A stretch of 48,133 nt of DNA from Flavobacteriales bacterium (GCA_027066995.1 JAMOMQ010000042.1:1-48133), one strand, 5' to 3'; positions 26,223-34,367 are shown, numbered from the stretch's first letter. Notes: a model not told the origin generated them from the sequence alone. Translations and numbers: made by a program.

Positions 26223-26336
26223 GGGTATAATTTTTTGACAAAGTTAAATAAAAAATGGCAACACAAGGGTTCTTGTTTTTAGGCGTGTCAAGATGTTTGG
26301 GGTATAAATTGTATCTCTGATACGGAAAGCCAATTT

Positions 26337-26564
26337 TTGCGGATAACGGTCCTTATTGAAGTAAATGAGATTAAATACTCCTTAAAAACGGGTGGGTTTT
26401 CTTTAAGTGAAAAAATACAGCTTATATTTGAAATTATTAAAGATAAACCATTGTATGTAAAAAATATAACTGCTAATGATTATGGTGGCTTATATTATGA
26501 AAGAATGAAATTTGCATACCACATAAATACGACAGATACTAATGGAACACCTAAAAAGTTATAG
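26337..26564 (+). pseudogene. Possible gene remnant, unknown product
   Basis: This is an open frame of 75 codons with only a TTG start, inside an otherwise non-coding gap. The translated sequence (ending YYERMKFAYHINTTDTNGTPKKL) looks protein-like and is AT-richer than its neighbours, but I do not recognise it. It may be the tail of a lost accessory gene, or fortuitous. Confidence 0.25.
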
Positions 26565-26627
26565 TATCGATGAAGAAAAAAATTGGATTAATACCAAATC
26601 GATTTATAAAATAGTCCACCCCTCCCT

Positions 26628-26678
26628 CGAAGTTTCGGGACGAAATATTAGACTAATTTGTATGTCGTTTTGGTATAA
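26628..26678. repeat. Dispersed repeat, copy 2 (other copy at 7535)
   Basis: It matches 7535-7585 at 47 of 51 positions, same strand. The flanks differ, so it is a discrete dispersed element and not part of a longer duplication. Confidence 0.7.
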
Positions 26679-26756
26679 AAGATTTTGAACCAAAAGAATT
26701 TTTGGATTATACCAAATTGATTTGTATTTTAGATTAAGATAAAAATCAATTTGACA

Positions 26757-27155
26757 TTATAGTTTTCCGTTCCAAGCAGCCATAAACATTTCGCCATAGC
26801 AAACGTGCCAAATTCCATTTATTTTATGCAATATGGTTTTGTTTTTGCCAAATTCCTTTCCTTTTATCAGATTATGGTCAAAAAAAGTAACATAGGCTTT
26901 GTCGTTGTCAATTTCGGTTGATATTTCTTCGCATTTTTCGGGATAATAGGCTGTTTTTTCGGGTTCGTTTTTCCAAGCTTTTAATAATTCGTTTACTATT
27001 TCTTTGCCAAATTTTTTGTCAGCCAGCAGATTAAAAACACTTTCCGAATCGTGTTGAGCCAAGGCTTCTACAAACTTTACGGCTATTTCAAACGGGGTAT
27101 TTTCTTTGCCGGGGACAAAGGTTAAGATAAGCGGGGGTAAATTTGTCTTTTTCAT
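26757..27155 (-). CDS. Small NTF2-like/DUF4878-like protein
   Basis: This is a 132-residue cytosolic protein with no signal peptide. The pattern TPFEIAVKFVEALAQHDSESVFNLLADKKFGKEIVNELLKAWK, then KAYVTFFDHNLIKGKEFGKNKTILHKINGIWHVCYGEMF resembles NTF2-fold proteins of the DUF4878 type. Its partner or ligand is unknown. It lies 18 bases after the gene at 27174-27944 and forms a two-gene operon with it. Confidence 0.55.
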   Translation of the reverse strand: MKKTNLPPLILTFVPGKENTPFEIAVKFVEALAQHDSESVFNLLADKKFGKEIVNELLKAWKNEPEKTAYYPEKCEEISTEIDNDKAYVTFFDHNLIKGKEFGKNKTILHKINGIWHVCYGEMFMAAWNGKL

Positions 27156-27173
27156 AATATCGGTTTAATAATT

Positions 27174-27944
27174 TTAGTTTATGGTAAATTCGGTTCCGTC
27201 GAGTGACTGATTGACCATGTCAATAAAGATGGCATCATTTTTTTGCCAGTTTTGGTCAAAATATTTTAGTTCAAAGTATGTTCCTCTAAACAGGTTGAGG
27301 GTCAAAGTTTGTCCGGGGCGTACTTCGTATATTTCTTCCGACATTACATTTTGATTGGTGCAAATGACGTATTTGGTATGTCCGGGGTCCAAATTTTTGA
27401 TTTTGATTTCAAATTCGCGTGCAGTTTTTTGAGCGGCTTCTTCTTTTGCCAGTTGTTCGGCATATTCTTTTTGGTGTTTCAAATTGGCTTGTTGGCGAAC
27501 AGTGTCAACATGGTCAAATTTTGTTAAGAGTTCATTCATGCCGGTATTGATACCGTTACTTTCATAAATAATATTGCCTTGTTGGTATAAATCATCGTTT
27601 AAATACAGCCGGACTTCATATTGATGTTTGCCGGCGGGTTCTTGCGCAAAAACCGATAAAAAAGCAGGACTAAAACTAGGATTTTGGTCGGTTGCAGCCG
27701 GGTCGGCAATCAACCAAATGGTTTCAATTTTGTTCATAACAAAATCGTGTTTTGCTACCGGATTGCCGTTTTTAATCAATTCAATTGTCTGATTGACTGC
27801 TCCGATATCCAGATTGATTTCTGCCAGATATTGTTTGACGGCATCAAACAAACTGACGGTTATACCGTCGGAGAATATGGCGGTTTCGCCCGGAGGATAA
27901 ACGGTAGGTTCGTCATTCCAGACTATAAAGCCCAAATTTTTCAT
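27174..27944 (-). CDS. Protein of unknown function
   Basis: This is a 256-residue protein without a signal peptide or membrane helix. Residues 1-130 are beta-rich (FIVWNDEPTVYPPGETAIFSDGITVSL; KHQYEVRLYLNDDLYQQGNIIYES). A charged helix lies at about 150-180 (HQKEYAEQLAKEEAAQKTAREFEIKIK). The end is another beta-rich piece (YEVRPGQTLTLNLFRGTYFELKYFDQNW). I recognise no family. It is the first gene of a leftward pair with the NTF2-like gene. Confidence 0.55.
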   Translation of the reverse strand: MKNLGFIVWNDEPTVYPPGETAIFSDGITVSLFDAVKQYLAEINLDIGAVNQTIELIKNGNPVAKHDFVMNKIETIWLIADPAATDQNPSFSPAFLSVFAQEPAGKHQYEVRLYLNDDLYQQGNIIYESNGINTGMNELLTKFDHVDTVRQQANLKHQKEYAEQLAKEEAAQKTAREFEIKIKNLDPGHTKYVICTNQNVMSEEIYEVRPGQTLTLNLFRGTYFELKYFDQNWQKNDAIFIDMVNQSLDGTEFTIN

Positions 27945-28121
27945 AATTATATTATTAAGGTTAATCGTTTTCGAAATTAAACAATTTGAATGTTATTAAT
28001 CTCGGTTTTTTATAAACCATTCATAAGAATTTGTCAATTGCTGGTTTGGTTTTATAAACTTATAAATTCACAATAAAAAGTTAAAGCTTATCAAAACTTA
28101 GGTGCATGCAGATATTAGTTT

Positions 28122-28129
28122 TATCTTTG
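28122..28129 (+). promoter_or_regulatory. -7 promoter box of the DEAD-box helicase gene
   Basis: TATCTTTG matches TAnnTTTG exactly. If used, transcription starts near 28136 and leaves a leader of about 150 bases. No -33 TTTG was found at the expected distance. Confidence 0.45.
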
Positions 28130-28136
28130 TAGTCTG

Positions 28137-28284
28137 AAAATTTGGAAAACTATTCCGCAAGTGTCTTTTTTATACCGATAGCATTAGTCTATCAGGTGTT
28201 ATTTGGGTGTATATCGGGATAAACTTCAAATTTCGATATATAAACCACGGAATTACCATGTAATTCCGAAAAAAACAAGAAAAT
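28137..28284 (+). promoter_or_regulatory. Structured 5' leader of the helicase gene
   Basis: The leader contains hairpin GATAG-CTATC (28177-28193) and a perfect 9-base stem CGGAATTAC/GTAATTCCG (28248-28268), the latter 16 bases before the ATG. Long structured leaders are known for cold-shock helicase genes in other bacteria. Function here is inference. Confidence 0.4.
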
Positions 28285-29961
28285 ATGCAATCATTTATGG
28301 AAACGGGTTTGCAAGAAGAAATCTTGCAAGCCGTAAAAGTATTGGGTTATGAAAAACCTACGCCTATACAGGCAAAAACCATTTTACATTTATTACAAAC
28401 CGAACAGGATTTAATGGCGTTGGCTCAAACCGGAACCGGAAAGACGGCTGCTTTTGGTTTGCCCATATTACAAAAAGTAGCACCCGACAACAAAGATACT
28501 CAGGTTTTAATTTTGGCACCTACAAGGGAGTTGGCGTTGCAAATAACCGATGATATGAAAAGTTTTTCGCGTTATATCGATGGTATTCATGTAGTTGCCG
28601 TATATGGAGGAGCCGGAATAGAAAATCAAATCAAAGAGTTGCGTAAAGGTGCGCAAGTTGTAGTTGCCACTCCCGGACGTGCCAAAGATTTATTGCAACG
28701 CAGAAAGCTTAAAATCGACAAAATAAGAACTTTGGTACTCGATGAAGCAGATGAGATGCTTACGATGGGTTTTAAAGATGAATTGGATACTATTTTGGCA
28801 CAGACCCCGAAAGATAAACAAACTTTGTTGTTTTCGGCTACCATGTCCAAAGAAGTTGAAAAAATTTCGAAAAATTATATGTATCAACCACAAAAAATAT
28901 CGGTGGCTGCCGAAAACAAAGGAGCCGATACCGTTGCACACCTTTATTACACGGTGCATGCCAAAGATAGATATGAGGTATTGAAACGTTTGGCAGACAT
29001 CAATCCCGATATTTATGGTATTGTTTTTTGTCGCACACGCAGAGAAACCAAAGAGGTTGCCGCCAAACTTATGCACGACGGTTATAATGCCGATGCCTTA
29101 CACGGCGATTTGTCACAAGCACAACGCGATGATGTTATGAAACGTTTTCGCAGCAAGCAATTGCAATTGTTGGTAGCAACCGATGTGGCGGCTCGCGGAC
29201 TTGATGTCAATAATTTGACACATGTAATCAATTATAACTTACCCGACCAAACCGAATATTATACCCACCGTAGCGGCAGAACCGGAAGAGCCGGAAACAA
29301 AGGAATCTCAATAGCAATAATTTATTCACGCGAAAAAAACAAAATACGCGATATTGAACGGGTTTCAAAAATCAGGTTTGAACAAAAAAAAGTTCCTAAC
29401 GGCGAAGAAATATGTTCGGCACAACTGTTGGCTTTAACCGACAAAGTGGTAAATACCGAAATTAATAACAAACAAATTGAACCTTTTTTAGAAGAAATTT
29501 ATCATAAATTTGAGCACCTCAGTCGTGAGGAAATTATCAAGCACTTTGTAGCAACCGAATTCAACCGTTTTTTAAACTATTACAAAAATGCACGTGATAT
29601 TAATATTACCGATGCCAAACGTGAGAAAAGAACTGTGCGTGAACGTCGTAGTCAAAGTCGTTTCACTCGCTTGTTTTTGAATGTGGGAAAAAAGGAAAAT
29701 TTAACTCCGTTACGTTTGATTGGTATAATAAACCACGCTTTGGACAGTGGCAATGTCGAAATTGGAAAAATTGAAATTTTAAAAAGTTTTTCTTTTTTCG
29801 AAATCGAAAGTTCGGCTGCCGAGAGATTGACCAAAGTTATTAAAAATCAAACCTTTGAAGGAAGAGAATTGTCGGTTGAGATTGCCAACCAAAAATCAGG
29901 AGGAAGTGTAAAAAAACGTGAAAAACGCCGTAAAAAAGATCGTAAAAAACGATTTAGATAA
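28285..29961 (+). CDS. DEAD-box ATP-dependent RNA helicase
   Basis: This is a 558-residue protein. The Q motif lies at residues 23-30. The helicase core has AQTGTGKT (47-54), APTRELA, TPGR, DEAD (153-156), SAT (184-186) and HRSGRTGRAG. A basic helical linker and a DbpA-type RNA-binding domain occupy about 460-535 (FTRLFLNVGKKENLTPLRLIGIINHAL), followed by a lysine/arginine-rich tail (KKREKRRKKDRKKRFR). It resembles DeaD/CsdA and DbpA, which unwind structured RNA in ribosome assembly and cold adaptation. The long leader suggests post-transcriptional control. It is convergent with the aromatic operon. Confidence 0.92.
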   Translation: MQSFMETGLQEEILQAVKVLGYEKPTPIQAKTILHLLQTEQDLMALAQTGTGKTAAFGLPILQKVAPDNKDTQVLILAPTRELALQITDDMKSFSRYIDGIHVVAVYGGAGIENQIKELRKGAQVVVATPGRAKDLLQRRKLKIDKIRTLVLDEADEMLTMGFKDELDTILAQTPKDKQTLLFSATMSKEVEKISKNYMYQPQKISVAAENKGADTVAHLYYTVHAKDRYEVLKRLADINPDIYGIVFCRTRRETKEVAAKLMHDGYNADALHGDLSQAQRDDVMKRFRSKQLQLLVATDVAARGLDVNNLTHVINYNLPDQTEYYTHRSGRTGRAGNKGISIAIIYSREKNKIRDIERVSKIRFEQKKVPNGEEICSAQLLALTDKVVNTEINNKQIEPFLEEIYHKFEHLSREEIIKHFVATEFNRFLNYYKNARDINITDAKREKRTVRERRSQSRFTRLFLNVGKKENLTPLRLIGIINHALDSGNVEIGKIEILKSFSFFEIESSAAERLTKVIKNQTFEGRELSVEIANQKSGGSVKKREKRRKKDRKKRFR

Positions 29962-30006
29962 CGGCAAAAATATGGCTGTTGAGAACAGACATTAATAAAA
30001 GTTTTC

Positions 30007-31089
30007 TTATTTGTTTTTAAGGATTACTTCCTGTTTTTCAATACTTTCCTGATGTATGGCTTTGAACAACCTCCGGATAAATTTTTCGGATAATTGCAGT
30101 TTTTGTCCTTTGTCGATGGCTTTTTGCATGATTTCTTCCCAGCGGGCACTTTGTAAAACGGCTACATTTTTTTGTTTTTTGATACGTCCTATTTCTTGGG
30201 CTATTTTCATGCGTTCGGACAGCAATTCCAGTAGTTCGTTATCGAGTTGATTGATTTGTCCGCGGTAAAAATCCAGTTTGTCCAAAAGTTCGGGGTCGGC
30301 AAAGTTTTGTTTTCGCAAGCATAGTTTCTCTATAATTTGTAAGAGTTGTTTGGGCGTTACTTGTTGTTTGGCATCGCTCCAAGCTTGGTCGGGATTGATA
30401 TGGGTTTCAATCATAAAACCTTGATATTGCAGGTCGAGCCCCATTTGTGCCATGTCGTAAATACAATCTCTCCGTCCGCAGATATGCGAAGGGTCTAGTA
30501 TCATGGGGATATTGGGGTAACGCTGTTTAAAATCCAATGCCAATTGCCAGTTGGGTTCATTGCGGTATTGTCCGGGGCGAAAACTCGAAAAACCGCGGTG
30601 AATTACACCAATATCAGTCATGCCTACTTGGTGAAAACGTTCAACGGCACCAATCCACAAAGACAAATCGGGGTTAACCGGATTTTTTATCAAAATAATC
30701 TTGCTGCTGCCGCGAATGGCATCGGCTATTTCTTGCACGGCAAACGGATTGACCGAAGTGCGTGCGCCTATCCAAAGTATGTCAATGTCGTATTTCAATG
30801 CCAGTTCGGCATGGTGGGCATTGGCTATTTCAATAGCTATTTTCATGCCGGTTTCGTCTTTAACTTTTTTGAGCCAAGGCAGTGCCGGTTCGCCTATGCC
30901 TTCAAAATTGCCCGGACGGGTGCGGGGTTTCCATACGCCGGCACGAAATACTTGTATGCGCTTATCTACCAGTCCGCGAGCTGTTGCCAATACTTGTTCT
31001 TCGGTTTCGGCACTGCAAGGTCCCGCTATCATTAACGGGTATTGCGGTGCTATTTGTTCTAACCAATGATTGAGTTTTTTTGTTTGCAT
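30007..31089 (-). CDS. Bifunctional DAHP synthase/chorismate mutase
   Basis: This is a 360-residue bifunctional enzyme. Residues 1-260 are a KDPG-like (AroA-Ibeta) DAHP synthase (YPLMIAGPCSAETEEQV, VFRAGVWKPRTRPGNFEG, HRGFSSF, MILDPSHICGRRDCI, GFMIETHINPDQAWSDAKQQV), which makes the first shikimate-pathway intermediate. Residues 275-355 are an AroQ-type chorismate mutase (LDFYRGQINQLDNELLELLSERMKIAQEIGRIK). I chose the ATG at 31089. The open frame extends to 31170 only through the period-8 tandem repeat. It is the last gene of the leftward aromatic operon. Confidence 0.93.
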   Translation of the reverse strand: MQTKKLNHWLEQIAPQYPLMIAGPCSAETEEQVLATARGLVDKRIQVFRAGVWKPRTRPGNFEGIGEPALPWLKKVKDETGMKIAIEIANAHHAELALKYDIDILWIGARTSVNPFAVQEIADAIRGSSKIILIKNPVNPDLSLWIGAVERFHQVGMTDIGVIHRGFSSFRPGQYRNEPNWQLALDFKQRYPNIPMILDPSHICGRRDCIYDMAQMGLDLQYQGFMIETHINPDQAWSDAKQQVTPKQLLQIIEKLCLRKQNFADPELLDKLDFYRGQINQLDNELLELLSERMKIAQEIGRIKKQKNVAVLQSARWEEIMQKAIDKGQKLQLSEKFIRRLFKAIHQESIEKQEVILKNK

Positions 31090-31103
31090 ATTTTTTGTTG
31101 TTT

Positions 31104-31155
31104 GATGAATCGATGAATTGATGAACTGATGAATCGATGAATTAATTGATGAATC
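31104..31155. repeat. Period-8 tandem array between tyrA and the DAHP synthase gene
   Basis: Six units follow one another: GATGAATC, GATGAATT, GATGAACT, GATGAATC, a 12-base GATGAATTAATT, GATGAATC. The array sits between the tyrA stop and the DAHP synthase start and could be translated as an artefactual N-terminal extension. Confidence 0.7.
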
Positions 31156-31156
31156 A

Positions 31157-31996
31157 TTAGGAAATATCATCTATAATCTTTCCTATGTAATTAATTTGTG
31201 TTAAGGTTTCTTTTATTTTTTGATGATTTTCTCGGTATAACATTGCTTTAAAGTCATTCAAATTATCGAGGTATTCATCTAAGGCTTGCAATATAGGTTC
31301 TTTGTTTTCCAAAAAAATAGGTGTCCACGTGGCCGGTGAGCTTTTGGCGAGCCTGACGGTGGAAGCAAATCCCGAACCTGCCATGCGAAAGATGTTTTTT
31401 TCGTCTTTTTCCAAATCTAAAACGGTTTTGCCCAACATAAATGAACTGATATGCGACAAATGAGATACATAAGCAATGTGTCTATCGTGTTCATTGCTGT
31501 TCATTTCAATGGTTTTCATCTGTAAGGTGTCGAATATTTTTAAGGCTTTTTGCAAAATTTCGGGTTTGGTTTTTTCGGTATCGCAAACAATGTTCATTTT
31601 ACGGGTAAACAAGCCGGGAAAAGCGGCTTCGGGTCCCGAGTATTCGGTTCCGGCAATGGGGTGTGCCAATACAAAATTGTGTCTGTTTGTATGATTTTCA
31701 ATGGCTTTTGCCAGTTTGTGTTTGGTAGATCCCACATCAAAAACCAAGGTTTCGGGTTTGATTTTATCCAATATATTCAAAGCGAGTTGGGGTAGGGTAT
31801 TAACCGGTGTGGCTAAAATGATGAGGTCCATTTCGGGTATGATTTCATCGGTTAGTTTGTCCGAAATTAATCCCAAACTCAAAGCTTTTTCAAAGTTGTA
31901 TTTGTCGTTTCCGTAAATCTTGTTATTTGGTATATTGCGCAGTGCCAATGCCATGGAGCCGCCTATTAAACCTAAACCTATAATACCTGTTTTCAT
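31157..31996 (-). CDS. tyrA: Prephenate dehydrogenase
   Basis: This is a 279-residue enzyme. Its N-terminal NAD(P)-binding Rossmann fold has GLGLIGGS (7-14), and the catalytic half shows ATPVNTLP, DVGSTKHKLAKAIE, LAHPIAGTEYSGPEAAFPGLF and HDRHIAYVSHLSHISSFML. It converts prephenate to 4-hydroxyphenylpyruvate for tyrosine synthesis. It lacks the fused chorismate mutase and ACT domains. In the operon it lies between the aminotransferase (111-base gap holding palindromes) and the DAHP synthase/mutase. Confidence 0.9.
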   Translation of the reverse strand: MKTGIIGLGLIGGSMALALRNIPNNKIYGNDKYNFEKALSLGLISDKLTDEIIPEMDLIILATPVNTLPQLALNILDKIKPETLVFDVGSTKHKLAKAIENHTNRHNFVLAHPIAGTEYSGPEAAFPGLFTRKMNIVCDTEKTKPEILQKALKIFDTLQMKTIEMNSNEHDRHIAYVSHLSHISSFMLGKTVLDLEKDEKNIFRMAGSGFASTVRLAKSSPATWTPIFLENKEPILQALDEYLDNLNDFKAMLYRENHQKIKETLTQINYIGKIIDDIS

Positions 31997-32057
31997 GGTT
32001 GTTGATAATTTGATGTCTCGAAATCTCGTGAGATAATTTGATAAAAAGATTGTCTGT

Positions 32058-32107
32058 TAAGACCCCCAACTTGGTTTGGTCTGTGGAGACGCCCAACTTG
32101 GGCGTCT
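32058..32107. repeat. Tandem palindromes in the aromatic operon
   Basis: A perfect palindrome with 10-base arms (AGACGCCCAA, 32087-32096; complement 32098-32107) ends exactly before the aminotransferase stop. A decayed copy precedes it at about 32059-32082. Both contain CCCAACTTGG. There is no U tract on either strand, so it looks REP-like. Confidence 0.55.
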
Positions 32108-33253
32108 TTACGTATCATCTATCCTTTTTAATGCCTTTTGCAATGTTTTTTCATCGTTGGTCAATGAAATTCTGACATAATTGTTGCCGTTTTGACCGAA
32201 AATAAATCCGGGTGCGATAAATATATCTTTTTCTGCCAGTAATTTGTCGGTAAAATCTTTTGAATTTTCTCCTTGGGGTAATTTTGCCCATAAAAACATA
32301 CCGGATTGATTTTCAGCTATTTTTAAGTTTAATGTCCGGCAAATTTTTTCGGCGATTTTTTTTCGTTTTTCATAAATTTTATTTAGTTTTTTATACCACT
32401 TATTATTAATGTGCAATGCTTCAATGGCTGCCATTTGTGTGCCGAGAAACATGCCGCTGTCCATTTGACTTTTGAATTTCATAACGCTGTCAATCAGTTT
32501 CTTTTGTCCCAGCATCATACCTATACGCCAGCCTGCCATATTGTGCGATTTGCTGAGTGAGTTGAGTTCAACGGCAACGTCTATGGCACCTTCAATTTGC
32601 AGTATGCTACGGGGTTTGTCGGTCAAAATAAAGCTATACGGGTTGTCGTTTATCAATAAAATTTTGTGCCGGCGGGCAAAATTTACCAGTTTCTCAAATT
32701 GTTTTTTGTTTGCTTGTGTGCCTGTGGGCATGTGCGGATAATTTATCCACATGAGTTTTACTTTGGATAAGTCTTGTTTTTTGAGTTTTTTTAAGTTGGG
32801 AAAATAGCCGCCGGTTTCGGTTAAATTGTAAGTAACCGGCACAGCTTCTGCCAATAGGGTTGCCGAGCGATATGTCATATAGCCCGGGTCGGGTATAAGC
32901 ACTTGGTCGCCCGGGTTGAGCAGCGCCATTGACAAGTGCAAAATACCTTCTTTGGAACCGGTCAAGGGCAGAACTTGGTTTTGAGACGAGAGTTTTACAC
33001 CGTAATGTTTTTTGTAAAATTTTGCGATGGCTTTTCTCAGTTTCGGATGTCCGCGGTAGCTTTGATACCGGTGCGTGTTGTTTTGCAGTGCATATTCGGC
33101 CATAACTTTTCGCACTTTTTTGGGTGGCGGCAAGTCGGGGCTGCCTATACCGAGATTGATAATGGCACGTCCTTGTGCTTGCAGTTGCCGAATTTCTTGC
33201 AGTTTTTTTGAAAAATAATACTCTTCGATATGTTGTAATCGTTGGGCTGTCAT
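32108..33253 (-). CDS. PLP-dependent class I/II aminotransferase
   Basis: This is a 381-residue fold-type I aminotransferase. Visible features are NLGIGSPDLPPP near the N-terminus, YRGHPKLRKAIAKFY, the PDPGYMTY segment, NYPHMPTGT, and the PLP-lysine loop ELNSLSKSHNMAGWRIG. The C-terminal motif YVRISLTNDE is present. Placed between pheA and tyrA, it most likely transaminates phenylpyruvate and 4-hydroxyphenylpyruvate (or prephenate). I chose ATG at 33253, 7 bases after pheA. The longer frame to 33319 overlaps pheA. Confidence 0.88.
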   Translation of the reverse strand: MTAQRLQHIEEYYFSKKLQEIRQLQAQGRAIINLGIGSPDLPPPKKVRKVMAEYALQNNTHRYQSYRGHPKLRKAIAKFYKKHYGVKLSSQNQVLPLTGSKEGILHLSMALLNPGDQVLIPDPGYMTYRSATLLAEAVPVTYNLTETGGYFPNLKKLKKQDLSKVKLMWINYPHMPTGTQANKKQFEKLVNFARRHKILLINDNPYSFILTDKPRSILQIEGAIDVAVELNSLSKSHNMAGWRIGMMLGQKKLIDSVMKFKSQMDSGMFLGTQMAAIEALHINNKWYKKLNKIYEKRKKIAEKICRTLNLKIAENQSGMFLWAKLPQGENSKDFTDKLLAEKDIFIAPGFIFGQNGNNYVRISLTNDEKTLQKALKRIDDT

Positions 33254-33260
33254 TTTGCTG

Positions 33261-34079
33261 TTATTCTTTTTTATGTTTGTATTCTCCCAAAATTTTGAGT
33301 TCGATAACCTGACGGGCAACTTTATACATGGCTAACTGGTATTTGTCGATGTCATCAATCAACAAATCGACAAAGAAAGCATATTCCCAAGGTTTATCAA
33401 TGATGGGGACGGATTGAATTTTGCTCATATTTAAGCCGTGTTCGTTAAAGATTTGCAAAATATTTACCAAGCTGCCGGGTTCGTGCGAAAGTTTGAAGCG
33501 GATAGAAGCTTTGTTAAAATTTTTTTGTGCATGACCGTTTTTCAGGTCTAATACCACAAACCGGGTTGCATTGATTTTGTTGGTTTGTATGCTTTCGGCT
33601 ATGATTTGCAAGTTGTATATTTTGGCGGCTTCGTAGCCGGCTATGGCAGCTATGCCTTTTAGTTGGCGTTGTTGAATGATTTTTGCCATTTCGGCGGTAT
33701 CTTTTTCTTCGACCAATTTGATATGCGGGTGGTTTCTAAAAAATTTGCGGCATTGTAGCAGTGCCATCGGGTGGCTCCATACTTCTTTGATATCTTCAAT
33801 TTTTTGACCTGGCAAAGCCATAAGGTGATGGTGGATAGGCAGGTAGTATTCGCCGTCAATGTGCAAGTCGTATTCGTCTATTAAAGCATAGTTGGGCAGT
33901 ATGGCGCCGGCAATGGTGTTTTCGATAGCCATAACACCTTTGTCTATTTGTTTTTGTTTTAGCAGTCGGGGTATGTCGTTAAAGTCCATGCACTCGACAA
34001 ACTCATGTTCGTCGCCAAACAAATTTTTGGCTACTTCGTAATGAAATGAACCGATGGTTCCTTGTATGCCTATTTTCAT
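33261..34079 (-). CDS. pheA: Prephenate dehydratase with ACT domain
   Basis: This is a 272-residue enzyme. The N-terminal PDT domain has KIGIQGTIGSFHYEVAKNLF, GVMAIENTIAGAI and the NATRFVVL motif (the usual T-R-F). The C-terminal ACT domain (about 190-270) has EPGSLVNILQIFNEHGLNMSKIQSVPI, the phenylalanine-binding GALV/ESRP equivalent. It converts prephenate to phenylpyruvate and is probably feedback-inhibited by phenylalanine. It is the first structural gene of the leftward operon, preceded by the leader peptide and attenuator (34219-34348). Confidence 0.93.
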   Translation of the reverse strand: MKIGIQGTIGSFHYEVAKNLFGDEHEFVECMDFNDIPRLLKQKQIDKGVMAIENTIAGAILPNYALIDEYDLHIDGEYYLPIHHHLMALPGQKIEDIKEVWSHPMALLQCRKFFRNHPHIKLVEEKDTAEMAKIIQQRQLKGIAAIAGYEAAKIYNLQIIAESIQTNKINATRFVVLDLKNGHAQKNFNKASIRFKLSHEPGSLVNILQIFNEHGLNMSKIQSVPIIDKPWEYAFFVDLLIDDIDKYQLAMYKVARQVIELKILGEYKHKKE

Positions 34080-34086
34080 GTTGTTT

Positions 34087-34126
34087 ATCGTTTAATCGTT
34101 GAATTGTTTGATCGTTTAATCGTGTA
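34087..34126. repeat. Period-8 tandem array upstream of pheA
   Basis: Five units: ATCGTTTA, ATCGTTGA, ATTGTTTG, ATCGTTTA, ATCGTGTA. Read on the minus strand they belong to the same family as the arrays at 7480 and 31104. It lies in the pheA 5' untranslated region, between the REP-like element and the start codon. Confidence 0.65.
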
Positions 34127-34209
34127 ACTGTCATTTCAAGCGATAGCGAGAAATCTCTTGCTATAACTGATAAAATTCCTCACTCGTTCCTCGCTTTGGA
34201 ATGATAGGT
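34127..34209. repeat. REP-like palindromic element
   Basis: Two arms of REP type, the first around TGTCATTTC..GCGAG..AAATCTC and the second its imperfect complement with CTCGTTCCTCGC..GGAATGATAG. This element family recurs at 41955-42081 and, as a single arm, inside 39051-39179. It separates the attenuator from pheA. Confidence 0.6.
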
Positions 34210-34218
34210 AAAATCATT

Positions 34219-34252
34219 AAAAAAGTCCCGAAAATTTTTCGGGACTTTTTTA
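34219..34252 (-). terminator. Attenuator terminator of the aromatic operon
   Basis: On the minus strand AAAAAGTCCCGAAAA pairs with TTTTCGGGACTTTTT, an uninterrupted long stem followed by six U residues. It is located between the leader peptide and pheA, about 140 bases before pheA, so it is a premature terminator and not an end-of-operon signal. Its 5' arm can alternatively pair with 34281-34288. Confidence 0.8.
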
Positions 34253-34288
34253 ATTAAAACATTATTTTAATTATGCATACAAAGTCCC
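34241..34288 (-). promoter_or_regulatory. Antiterminator pairing region
   Basis: The leader frame contains GGGACTTT (34288-34281, minus strand), the exact complement of AAAGTCCC in the terminator 5' arm (34248-34241). When this pairs, the terminator cannot form. A ribosome at the leader stop codon would cover the element. A further AUGCAUA/UAUGCAU pairing within the leader could act as the protector stem. Confidence 0.65.
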
Positions 34289-34348
34289 TTCTTTTACGTT
34301 AAAATAAAAGTAAAAAAAGAAACCGAAATATGCATTCCAACTATTCAT
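34271..34348 (-). CDS. Phe/Tyr-rich leader peptide of the aromatic operon
   Basis: This is a 25-codon open frame (ATG at 34348, TAA at 34273-34271), too short for routine gene finding. The core reads YFGFFFYFYF: nine aromatics in ten residues, with six Phe and four Tyr plus one Trp in the whole peptide. A -7 box TATATTTG lies 20 bases upstream. The peptide frame is followed by an antiterminator segment and a strong terminator before pheA. This is the architecture of ribosome-mediated attenuation: stalling on Phe or Tyr codons lets the antiterminator form, and free translation allows termination. I cannot tell whether it has been described in this lineage. Confidence 0.8.
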   Translation of the reverse strand: MNSWNAYFGFFFYFYFNVKEGTLYA

Positions 34349-34367
34349 AGTATTGGGTTTTGTATTG

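Larger units (their letters stand above)
26223..26756. other. Gene-poor stretch with a decayed frame and repeat
   Basis: This 534-base gap contains one AT-rich 75-codon frame (26337-26564), a dispersed repeat shared with 7535-7585 (26628-26678), and two near-identical ATACCAAAT-type segments around 26590 and 26708. It looks like decayed accessory DNA. Confidence 0.5.

Noticed and set aside
30544-31073. Plus-strand frames in the DAHP synthase/mutase gene
   Set aside because: Antisense shadows; the minus-strand enzyme motifs are clear.
31090-31170. N-terminal extension of the DAHP synthase frame
   Set aside because: It is translated from the period-8 array (INSSIHQ-type repeats) and overlaps the tyrA 3' end. 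The ATG at 31089 gives the family start.
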